From G965227875 sp965227875 (GTDB lineage: Bacteria > Pseudomonadota > Alphaproteobacteria > Rhizobiales > JAJFHC01), in contig OZ245783.1 in the NCBI GenBank assembly GCA_965227875.1, positions 5,146,001-5,210,000 on the forward strand: 64,000 nucleotides of DNA, read 5' to 3'. A program made the translations under genes and the position numbers. Positions 26,159 through 33,228 of the stretch are shown here, piece by piece (position 1 is the stretch's first letter; each line of letters opens with the position of its first letter). The notes below the pieces were generated by a model. It did not search any database. It was not told the DNA's origin and worked only from the letters and a program-made list of their open reading frames with translations.

Positions 26159-26458
26159 TCAGGCGTCGAATCCTTCGTTTTCGATGAGTGACTTCAGACG
26201 GCTATCCGGATAGGCGCCTTCGAGGTCCCGGGCGGCGGCTTCGGCCGCATCCTCGAGATCGCCGTCGACCTCGGTCGGGTCGCTGCGTTTCCACTCCGCA
26301 AGATAGGCGTCGTCATCCTTGGCGCCTACGCGCATGGCGCACATGTCGATCGCTTTTTCGAAGCGCTCGGTGAGTTGCCGGCGCGCGGTCTTCCGACCGG
26401 CCTTGACGATAACCTGGGCAGGAATATCCCGCCACTTGACGACGATAAGTTGTGCCAT
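26159..26458 (-). CDS. 'Virulence factor' family small protein (PF13769-like)
   Basis: A 99-residue protein (MAQLIVVKWRDIPAQVIVK...) matching a small family labelled 'virulence factor' in annotations. A basic central stretch (GRKTARRQLTERFEKAI) is followed by an acidic C-terminal part (EVDGDLEDAAEAAARDLEGAYP). There is no signal peptide or metal motif. The label is historical; the biological role is not established to my knowledge. Its place as first gene of the operon with MeTr and the corrinoid activator suggests a role in the methyl-transfer module. The ATG ending at 26458 begins the family region; the frame opens at 26536. Confidence 0.7.
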   Translation of the reverse strand: MAQLIVVKWRDIPAQVIVKAGRKTARRQLTERFEKAIDMCAMRVGAKDDDAYLAEWKRSDPTEVDGDLEDAAEAAARDLEGAYPDSRLKSLIENEGFDA

Positions 26459-26672
26459 GGACGTGGTGCCGGTGCCTCTTGCGCCGATTCTCGAACGGCG
26501 GGGTTGATATCGTGGCCCATATCGCAGAAAGCGCACGGGCCGAACACGTGTTCACGCGACTTTTATCCCTGCAAAAACGACAGGGGAAGCCTTCCGGCGA
26601 CAATTGACGTCGTTTCCCGATTATGACCCGCCGCTTGCTGGCGCGTGAACGCTGGAAAGCGGCGCGATTGTG

Positions 26673-26691
26673 CGGTTAAACTGGTTTACCG
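26673..26691. promoter_or_regulatory. Imperfect inverted repeat upstream of the MttB-like gene
   Basis: CGGTTAAAC and GTTTACCG arms with one bulged base flank TG, 18 bases before the MttB-like start codon. This lies in the 251-bp divergent region between the MttB-like gene and the 'virulence factor' operon. It could be an operator; no regulator is identified next to it. Confidence 0.3.
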
Positions 26692-26709
26692 ATATCGGGA
26701 GATAATTCC

Positions 26710-28278
26710 ATGAACGAACTCGACGTTGACGGCGGCGCCCGCGGGCGCGCCCGGGGCAGGCGAAGCGGCGGCGGCGCCGAAGCGCGCCGCGCGCGACGTT
26801 CGAGCGGCGGCGAGACCGCCATGCGCAACATCCTGCGGAAGACCCCGGAGTACGAAGTCCTCGACGAGGAAGCGCTCTCCATCATCGAGACCAATGCGGA
26901 CACCGTTCTCGAAGAGATCGGCATCGAGTTTCGCGACGATCCCGAAGCGCTTGAAATGTGGAAGGACGCCGGAGCGGATGTCCAGGACGAGAGGGTGCAT
27001 TTTCCCCGCGGCTTGTGCCGTTCCCTGATCGCATCGGCCCCTTCCCAGTTCACCCAGTATGCTCGCAATCCCGACCGCAGCGTCGAGATCGGTGGCAAGA
27101 ACACCGTGTTCGCCCCAGTCTACGGCCCTCCTTTCGTCCGCGACCTGGATGGCGGCCGGCGCTATGCCACGATCGAGGATTTCCGCAATTTCGTGAAGCT
27201 CGCCTACATGTCGCCGGGCCTTCACCATTCCGGCGGGACCGTATGCGAACCCGTCGACATACCGGTGAACAAGCGCCACCTCGACATGGTCTACAGCCAC
27301 ATTCGCTATTCGGACAAACCGTTCATGGGATCCGTCACCCATCCCGAACGGGCCGAGGATTCGGTCGCCATGGCCAAGCTCGTCTTCGGCGACGAGTTCG
27401 TCGACAACAACTGTGTTATGGTGAATCTCATCAACGCGAACTCGCCGATGGTCTTCGACGACACCATGCTCGGCGCGCTGAAGGTCTACGCCCGGGCTGG
27501 ACAGGGTTCGATCGTGTCGCCGTTCATCCTCGCCGGGGCCATGTCTCCGGTGACCATCGCCGGCACGCTGACCCAGATCCTCGCGGAAGCCATGGCCGGC
27601 ATGGCCTTCGCGCAGCTCTGCCGTCCCGGCGCACCGGTGGTTTTCGGCACCTTCGCCAGTTCGATCTCGATGCAGTCCGGCGCTCCGACCTTCGGAACGC
27701 CGGAGCCCGCACATGTCCTGTTCGGCGCGGCCCAGCTCGCCCGCCGCCTCGGTGTTCCCTTCCGGTCCGGCGGGTCGCTGTGCGCATCCAAGGTTCCCGA
27801 CGCCCAGGCCGCCTATGAAAGCGCCAATACCCTGCTGCCGACGCTGTTCGGCGGCGTGAACTTCGCGCTTCACTCCGCCGGATGGCTCGAGGGCGGGCTT
27901 GTCTCCTGCTACGAGAAATTCGTCATGGACGCCGACCAGTGCGCGATGATGCAGCGCTTCTCCGAAGGCGTCGACCTGTCGGAGAACGGCCAGGCCATGG
28001 ACGCGATCCGCGAGGTCGGACCGGGGAGCCACTTCCTCGGCTGCGCCCACACGCAGGCGAATTTCGAAACCGCCTTCTTCCGCTCCAGGATCGCGGACAA
28101 CAACTCCTATGAACAATGGGAGTCGGAAGGCGCCCAGACCGCCGAACAGCGCGCCAACGGGATCTACAAGAGCATGCTGGCCCGCTACGAGGCACCTGCC
28201 CTCGACCCGGGTATCGACGATGCGCTAGGCGAGTACATCGCCAAGCGCAAGGACTCGATGCCCGATGCCTTCACCTGA
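26710..28278 (+). CDS. Trimethylamine methyltransferase family protein (MttB superfamily, non-pyrrolysine)
   Basis: A 522-residue MttB superfamily member with uninterrupted sense codons, so not a pyrrolysine-containing trimethylamine enzyme. The superfamily's non-Pyl members demethylate quaternary amines such as glycine betaine, proline betaine or carnitine and methylate a corrinoid protein. Conserved regions include PPFVRDLDGGRRYAT, YSDKPFMGSVT and GTFASSISMQSGAPTFGTPE. The N-terminal ~40 residues are an arginine/glycine-rich extension (ARGRARGRRSGGG) absent from the catalytic barrel. GGGAG lies eight bases before the ATG. It is first in a rightward operon with homocysteine methyltransferase, GFA and argE genes. 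Confidence 0.88.
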   Translation: MNELDVDGGARGRARGRRSGGGAEARRARRSSGGETAMRNILRKTPEYEVLDEEALSIIETNADTVLEEIGIEFRDDPEALEMWKDAGADVQDERVHFPRGLCRSLIASAPSQFTQYARNPDRSVEIGGKNTVFAPVYGPPFVRDLDGGRRYATIEDFRNFVKLAYMSPGLHHSGGTVCEPVDIPVNKRHLDMVYSHIRYSDKPFMGSVTHPERAEDSVAMAKLVFGDEFVDNNCVMVNLINANSPMVFDDTMLGALKVYARAGQGSIVSPFILAGAMSPVTIAGTLTQILAEAMAGMAFAQLCRPGAPVVFGTFASSISMQSGAPTFGTPEPAHVLFGAAQLARRLGVPFRSGGSLCASKVPDAQAAYESANTLLPTLFGGVNFALHSAGWLEGGLVSCYEKFVMDADQCAMMQRFSEGVDLSENGQAMDAIREVGPGSHFLGCAHTQANFETAFFRSRIADNNSYEQWESEGAQTAEQRANGIYKSMLARYEAPALDPGIDDALGEYIAKRKDSMPDAFT

Positions 28279-28290
28279 TCGGAAAACGTC

Positions 28291-29238
28291 ATGAGTCTTG
28301 CCAACGTAAACCGCAAACTGGCCGAGGGCGCGGTCGTCATCCTCGACGGCGCGATCGGTACGGAACTCGAGAAGCGCGGTGCGGAAATGAGCGGCGGCGC
28401 ATGGTGCGCCACGGCAACGAGGACCAGCCCGGACATCCTGCGCCAGATCCACCTGGACTATATCGAGGCCGGCGCGGACGTGATCACGGCGAACACCTAC
28501 GCGACGACCATCGCGTCGCTCGAAGGGGCCGGAGAAGCCGAGGCGTTCGAGCCGCTGAACCGTCAGTCCGTGGCGATCGCCCGCGAAGCCCGCGAGATGT
28601 CGGGCAAGGACGGAATCGCCCTGGCGGGGTCCATGTCGGTCGCAAGGTTCATCGAACCCGGCACCGACCGGATCGCCACGCCGGACCACCTGGACGAGGA
28701 CCTCTGGCGTTCACGCTTCGCCGCCAAGGCGGAAATCCTCGCCGACGAAGGGGTCGACCTCATCGTCATGGAGATGATGCGTGACCTCGATCTGTCGGTC
28801 TGGGCGACACAGGAGGCGCTGAAGACCGGCCTGCCTGTCTGGGCCGGCATTGCCTGCGAGAAGGACGCCGACGGCCGTCTCGTCGGCTTCGGCCGTCACT
28901 CCTATCCGTTCGAGGACATCGTCGACACGTTCGCGACGCTCGGCTGCGACGCGATTTCCGTCATGCATTCCTCGATGAACGATACGAGCGACGCCATGCC
29001 GATCCTGTTCCGGAAATGGCAGGGAACGGTCGGCGTCTATCCGGAATCGGGCTATTTCGCCATGCCGAACTGGCAGTTCGTCGACATCATAGAACCCGGT
29101 GATTTCGCGGCCAGGATGACCGGCTGGATCGACGATGGCGCGCTGATCGCCGGCGGTTGCTGCGGAATAGGTCCCGAACACATCGCGGCCCTCGTGACCA
29201 GCCTGTCGGAAAGAACCGAAGCGTACGAACCCGCCTGA
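28291..29238 (+). CDS. Homocysteine S-methyltransferase family protein
   Basis: A 315-residue TIM-barrel of the betaine-homocysteine/S-methylmethionine methyltransferase family (VILDGAIGTELEKRG at the N-terminus; DVITANTYATT; IAGGCCGIGPEH at the C-terminus). The family binds zinc with one Cys in a GxNC loop and the paired Cys of GGCC. Here the pair is Cys290/Cys291, but the first ligand position reads VMHSS (His226) instead of VNC. It may transfer methyl groups to homocysteine to make methionine, possibly from methyl-corrinoid or a betaine. It sits 12 bases after the MttB-like gene. Confidence 0.82.
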   Translation: MSLANVNRKLAEGAVVILDGAIGTELEKRGAEMSGGAWCATATRTSPDILRQIHLDYIEAGADVITANTYATTIASLEGAGEAEAFEPLNRQSVAIAREAREMSGKDGIALAGSMSVARFIEPGTDRIATPDHLDEDLWRSRFAAKAEILADEGVDLIVMEMMRDLDLSVWATQEALKTGLPVWAGIACEKDADGRLVGFGRHSYPFEDIVDTFATLGCDAISVMHSSMNDTSDAMPILFRKWQGTVGVYPESGYFAMPNWQFVDIIEPGDFAARMTGWIDDGALIAGGCCGIGPEHIAALVTSLSERTEAYEPA

Positions 29239-29259
29239 CGCCGGGAAGGAACCGCATCC

Positions 29260-29685
29260 ATGGCCGAAACCACCGCGAAAAGCGGATCCTGCCTGTGCGG
29301 ACGCGTCCGATACGAGGTCACGGGACCGCTGCGCGACGTGCACGCCTGCCACTGCAACCAGTGCCGCAAGTCCTCCGGCCATTTCGTGGCGGCGACGAGC
29401 GCCATGCGCAGCGACGTCCATCTTCTGTCGGAGGAGACGCTGAACTGGTTCCGCTCCAGCGACTTCGCCAGTCGGGCTTTCTGCAGCACATGCGGATCGA
29501 ACATGTTCTGGCAGCGCGACGGCGCCGAAAACGTTGCGATCATGGCGGGAACGCTCGACGGCCCGACCGGGCTGCGGATTTCGGCCCATGTCTTCTGCGA
29601 AAGCGTCGGAGACTACTACCGGCTCGACGACGGCATCCCCCGTCACGACCGCATGGGCACCGACAACTCCGACCATCCCGACTGA
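29260..29685 (+). CDS. GFA family protein (glutathione-dependent formaldehyde-activating enzyme/CENP-V-like)
   Basis: A 141-residue protein with the zinc-binding cysteines of the GFA family: GSCLCGRVRYEV near residue 10, HACHCNQCRKSSGH near 30 and FCSTCGSNMFW near 80. The founding member was reported to accelerate S-hydroxymethylglutathione formation; many members have unknown substrates. Position after the methyltransferase genes hints at handling formaldehyde from oxidative demethylation, but this is only an inference. AGGA about nine bases before the ATG at 29260 supports the start. Confidence 0.85.
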   Translation: MAETTAKSGSCLCGRVRYEVTGPLRDVHACHCNQCRKSSGHFVAATSAMRSDVHLLSEETLNWFRSSDFASRAFCSTCGSNMFWQRDGAENVAIMAGTLDGPTGLRISAHVFCESVGDYYRLDDGIPRHDRMGTDNSDHPD

Positions 29686-29700
29686 ACGGAAGCTGCCGGG

Positions 29701-30873
29701 ATGTCACTGGATCGTCGTGTTGAGGAAGCCGCGGAAATACTCGAGCACCTTGTCGGGTTCCGCACGATTTCCGGCACGACCAACCTCGATCTCGTCGATT
29801 ATGTGAAGACCTTCCTTGAAGGACACGGCCTCGACGTGTCGCTCAGCTACAGTGACGACGGGCAACGGGCCAATGTCCTGGCCACGGTGGGGCCGGCCAC
29901 CGGCGCCGGCGTTCTTCTCAACGGCCATACCGACGTGGTTCCCGTCGAGGGTCAGGTGTGGTCGACGGACCCGTTCCGGCTGACCCGCAGCGGGGACCGG
30001 CTGCACGGGCGCGGATCCGTGGACATGAAGGGGTTTCTCGCCTGCGCGCTTGCCTCGGTGCCGATATTCAGGGAAACCGCCCTCGCTATGCCGGTCCACA
30101 TCGGGTTTTCCTACGACGAGGAGATCGGCGGTTTCGGCATGCCGGGGCTCCTTGCCGACATGGCCGGAAAAGGCATACGTCCCCACGCCGTCATCGTCGG
30201 CGAACCGACGGAGATGCAGATCGTTTCCGGCCACAAGGGCGGGTACGATCTCGGGTTCGACATTACCGGCCTGGAGACGCATGCCTGCAATCCAGCCCTC
30301 GGCGTCAACGCGATCAACTATGCCGCGAGGATGATCGCACACATCGAATCGATTTCTCAGGAACTGGCCGCAAACCCTTATGCAAACTCGCCTTTCGAAC
30401 CGCCGCACTGCACGTTCAATGTCGGCCTGATCCAGGGCGGCACGGCCCGGAACGCGACCGCGGGCTACTGCCATTTCGACTGCGAGTTCCGCCCGCTTCC
30501 CGGAGAGGATGGCGCTGCCATCGTCGACCGCATCACGGGATATGCGCGCGACGTGCTCGTCCCCGAAATGCGCCGCACGGGCCCGGACTGCGACATTGCC
30601 ATCACGGTCGACGGTCCGATCCCCGCACTCGACAATACGCGCGCCGGCAATGCCGTCGGCCTGATCGGCGAGCTGACAGGCCTGAACAGCGAGAACGTCG
30701 TCTCCTTCGGCACGGATGGCGGTTATTTCTCCGACGCCGGCCACTCGACCGCCATTTTCGGCCCCGGCACCATCCGCCGCGCCCACAAGCCCGACGAATA
30801 CATCACCACCGGCGAAATCGCCGAGGGGCTCGCCTTCCTCGAAAAACTAGCCCACCGCCTCACCCGCCCCTGA
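29701..30873 (+). CDS. argE: Acetylornithine deacetylase (M20 family)
   Basis: A 390-residue zinc-dependent M20 peptidase-family amidohydrolase. Metal and catalytic motifs include LLNGHTDVVPVEGQVW (His, Asp), GRGSVDMKGFLA (Asp), SYDEEIGGFG (Glu pair) and GEPTEMQIVSGHKGG. The dimerisation domain runs ~185-290, and the C-terminal His is in FGPGTIRRAHKPDEYI. ArgE hydrolyses N-acetylornithine to ornithine in arginine synthesis; related M20 enzymes act on other N-acyl amino acids. The gene starts 15 bases after the GFA stop and ends at a palindromic repeat block. Confidence 0.88.
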   Translation: MSLDRRVEEAAEILEHLVGFRTISGTTNLDLVDYVKTFLEGHGLDVSLSYSDDGQRANVLATVGPATGAGVLLNGHTDVVPVEGQVWSTDPFRLTRSGDRLHGRGSVDMKGFLACALASVPIFRETALAMPVHIGFSYDEEIGGFGMPGLLADMAGKGIRPHAVIVGEPTEMQIVSGHKGGYDLGFDITGLETHACNPALGVNAINYAARMIAHIESISQELAANPYANSPFEPPHCTFNVGLIQGGTARNATAGYCHFDCEFRPLPGEDGAAIVDRITGYARDVLVPEMRRTGPDCDIAITVDGPIPALDNTRAGNAVGLIGELTGLNSENVVSFGTDGGYFSDAGHSTAIFGPGTIRRAHKPDEYITTGEIAEGLAFLEKLAHRLTRP

Positions 30874-30896
30874 CAAAACGCCGCCTCATCACTGGA

Positions 30897-31518
30897 CCCC
30901 GGATCAGGTCCGGGGTTTCGAAGTTGGCACACCCCGACCTGCCGCCCCGAATTCCCGGGCAAAGACCCGGGATCCATTGGCCCAAACCTCCGAACTCCCG
31001 GGCAGAGACCCGGGATCCAGCCGAGACGCACGAACCCTGCCCACCAACGCGCACGTACATCCGCCACGCCAATGGGCCCCGGATCAGGCCCGGGGCTTCG
31101 GATCATGGAAACACCCTGAACCACCACCCCGAATTCCCGGGCGAAGACCCGGGATCCAGCCGAGACGCACGAACCCTGCCCGCAAACCGCACGCACACCC
31201 GCGACGCCAATGGGTCCCGGATCAGGTCCGGGGCTTCGGATCATGGAAACACCCTGAACCACCACCCCGAATTCCCGGGCGAAGACCCGGGATCCATTGG
31301 CCCAAACCCCCGAATTCCCGGGCGAAGACCCGGGATCCAGCCGAGACGCACGAACCCTGCCCGCCAACGCACAGCTACACCCGCGACGCCAATGGGCCCC
31401 GGATCAGGTCCGGGGCTTCGGATGATAAAACACCCTGAACCACCACTCCCGAATTCCCGGGCGCAGACCCGGGATCCACTGGCCCAAACCCCCGAATTCC
31501 CGGCAAGGACCCGGGATC
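30897..31518. repeat. Interspersed palindromic repeat block: four A and seven B elements
   Basis: Two palindrome types alternate. Type A (CCCCGGATCAGGTCCGGGG) is at about 30897-30915, 31076-31096, 31214-31234 and 31396-31416. Type B (starts GAATTCCCGGGC, ends ACCCGGGATCC, with a short GAAG/AAAG-like loop) is at about 30949-30974, 30992-31018, 31131-31157, 31269-31294, 31312-31338, 31451-31477 and 31493-31518. The order is A B B, A B, A B B, A B B. A conserved spacer (CCGAGACGCACGAACCCTGCC) recurs between B and the next A. It fills the space between argE and the convergent DUF1638 gene. No transposase is present. Confidence 0.88.
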
Positions 31519-31535
31519 CATTTAGCGTGACGTCT

Positions 31536-32156
31536 CTACCGCGTCGTGGCGTGATCCGACATGAAACCGGCAAGATCGCCGTATCCTGTCTGCCGGCGCT
31601 CGTAGGCGAGGCCCAGTTTTTCGGCGGCGGTGCGGGCCATGGTATCGAGGTCGTCGTCGGCCACCTGCGCCAGGTAGACCAGCTTTCGGTAGTTGCCGAA
31701 ATACATCGGCAGCAAATCCGGATGCCGGTCCATGCCGAGGCCCTGCCAGATCAGGCGGTCGAAATGTCGCGCGAGATAGTCGGTGAGGAAGAATGACGTG
31801 ACATCGTCGGCCTCGCGGGCCGCGAATGCCGCGTTGCCGCTGAAAAAGGAATAGCAGTGCGGCCCGTCGATGCGCTCGACGCCTTCTTCCGCCAGCACCT
31901 GGTCGAGCCTGCCGCCCGTGCCGCAATCGCCGTAGAGCACGAGAATGCTGGCGTAGCGGTCCCGGTTCTCGCGGATCTTCTGCCGCACACCTTCCGGGAT
32001 CCGTTCGGGATGGTTGTGCCAGATGGCCGGCAGGCACGTGACCGTGAAGGCGTCCCACCCGTTCAGGTCCATCAGGTCGGTTATCTCGCGCCCCAGCGCG
32101 CCGCAGGCGATGAGAAGCGTATCCCCCTCACCGCGCCTGCGTCTTTTCTGGCTCAT
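31536..32156 (-). CDS. DUF1638 family protein
   Basis: A 206-residue protein of the DUF1638 family. Cysteines and acidic residues are conserved: LLIACGALGREI, VTCLPAIWHN, VLYGDCGTGGRL and GPHCYSFFSG. The function is unknown; members are frequent next to corrinoid methyltransferase genes, in methanogens and bacteria alike. The cysteine-rich pattern suggests metal binding (inference). The N-terminus starts with a basic cluster (MSQKRRRRGEGD). It lies 30 bases downstream of the corrinoid protein gene on the same strand; GAGG precedes the ATG. Confidence 0.82.
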   Translation of the reverse strand: MSQKRRRRGEGDTLLIACGALGREITDLMDLNGWDAFTVTCLPAIWHNHPERIPEGVRQKIRENRDRYASILVLYGDCGTGGRLDQVLAEEGVERIDGPHCYSFFSGNAAFAAREADDVTSFFLTDYLARHFDRLIWQGLGMDRHPDLLPMYFGNYRKLVYLAQVADDDLDTMARTAAEKLGLAYERRQTGYGDLAGFMSDHATTR

Positions 32157-32186
32157 GTGACGTGCCTCGCGGCACGGCCGCCCTCC

Positions 32187-32891
32187 TCAGGCGGTCGCCC
32201 GCTGGTTGTGTTTCCTGGCGACGAAATCCTTCGCCGTTTCCACGGCGACCGCCGCGTCGCGGCAATAGGCATCCGCGCCGATCGCGTCGGCGAACTCCTC
32301 GTTGAGCGGCGCGCCGCCCACGAGAACGATGTACTTGTCCCGCAGCCCCTGTTCCTGGAGCGTGTCGATGACCACCTTCATATACGGCATGGTGGTCGTC
32401 AGCAGGGCGGACATGCCGAGAATGTCCGGGTCGTGCTCTTCCAGGGCCTCGAGATAGTTCTCGACCGGGTTGTTGATGCCCAGGTCGATCACCTCGAAAC
32501 CCGCGCCTTCCATCATCATGCCGACGAGGTTCTTGCCGATATCGTGGATGTCGCCCTTGACCGTCCCGATGACCATCTTGCCCATGCGCGGCGCGCCGGT
32601 CTCGATGAGGAGCGGCCGCAGGATGGACATGCCGGCCTTCATGGCGTTGGCCGCCAGCAGAACTTCCGGCACGAAAAGGATGCCGTCGCGGAAGTCGATT
32701 CCGACAATGCGCATCCCCTCCACCAGAGCCTCGGTCAGCACCTTGTAGGGGGCCCAGCCACGTTCGAGCAGGATGTTGACCCCCTCCTCGATCTCCTCCT
32801 TGAGACCGTCATAGAGATCGTCGTGCATCTGCTGGACGAGTTCCTCGTCGTCGAGTTCCCGCAGGTCGAGATCGTCTTCTTCTTCAGCCAT
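32187..32891 (-). CDS. Corrinoid (B12-binding) methyltransferase protein, MtbC/MttC-like
   Basis: A 234-residue two-domain corrinoid protein. An N-terminal helical cap (about 20-95; EEGVNILLERGWAPYKVLTEALVEGM, FVPEVLLAANAMKAGM) is followed by a Rossmann-like B12 domain. The lower-ligand motif DxHxxG is GDIHDIGKNLVG with His116; MSALLTTTM and VLVGGAPLN complete the site. It shuttles the methyl group between the MttB-like enzyme, MeTr and/or homocysteine methyltransferase. The first ~25 residues are strongly acidic (MAEEEDDLDLRELDDEEL). The ATG ending at 32891 has GGAG seven bases upstream; the frame itself starts at 32978. Confidence 0.92.
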   Translation of the reverse strand: MAEEEDDLDLRELDDEELVQQMHDDLYDGLKEEIEEGVNILLERGWAPYKVLTEALVEGMRIVGIDFRDGILFVPEVLLAANAMKAGMSILRPLLIETGAPRMGKMVIGTVKGDIHDIGKNLVGMMMEGAGFEVIDLGINNPVENYLEALEEHDPDILGMSALLTTTMPYMKVVIDTLQEQGLRDKYIVLVGGAPLNEEFADAIGADAYCRDAAVAVETAKDFVARKHNQRATA

Positions 32892-33087
32892 GTTGGACTC
32901 CGTGGCTACTGGATTTGACACCGTCAATCCTATCACAATGGGCATATTCGTTGCGAGATTGCGCACGGAACGCGACATTTTTTTACATCGCTGCGACCAT
33001 TTAGGTTCCGTCGCCTCCGGTCCGGCTCATTGAACCGACCGGGCGGCACGCATACGATCGGCCGGCAGCCAGAACGGAGTGAACGCC

Positions 33088-33228
33088 ATGTCCGTGCGTT
33101 TGGACGTAAACGACACGACTCTCCCACCGCAGATAGGCCTCGATCAACACGACGCCGGGACGCACCCGGCACCACGCGTCGAACCTGTGCCTGTCGAGGC
33201 GTTGCTCCCGGCGAGGCCGGTTCGATGA
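33088..33228 (+). CDS. Short upstream ORF coupled to the adenylate cyclase gene
   Basis: A 46-codon ORF (MSVRLDVNDTTL...ARPVR) with GGAG at 33076-33079, eight bases before its ATG. Its TGA stop overlaps the cyclase start codon as ATGA (33225-33228), the classic layout for translational coupling. The peptide has no recognised family and is proline- and charge-rich in its second half. It may be a leader peptide setting cyclase translation, or a small protein. Confidence 0.5.
   Translation: MSVRLDVNDTTLPPQIGLDQHDAGTHPAPRVEPVPVEALLPARPVR

Noticed and set aside
26686..28116. Open frame of 476 codons on the minus strand opposite the MttB-like gene
   Set aside because: It is a shadow of the MttB-like gene; the translation is low-complexity and lacks any family signature.
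30897..31518. CRISPR array
   Set aside because: The repeats are internally palindromic with two alternating types and conserved spacers rather than one repeat with unique spacers, and no cas genes occur in the window.
29958..31796. 612-codon plus-strand frame covering argE's end and the repeat block
   Set aside because: The frame is off-register with argE and passes through palindromic repeats; the repeated PEFPGEDPGS-like phrases come from the repeat DNA, not from a protein.
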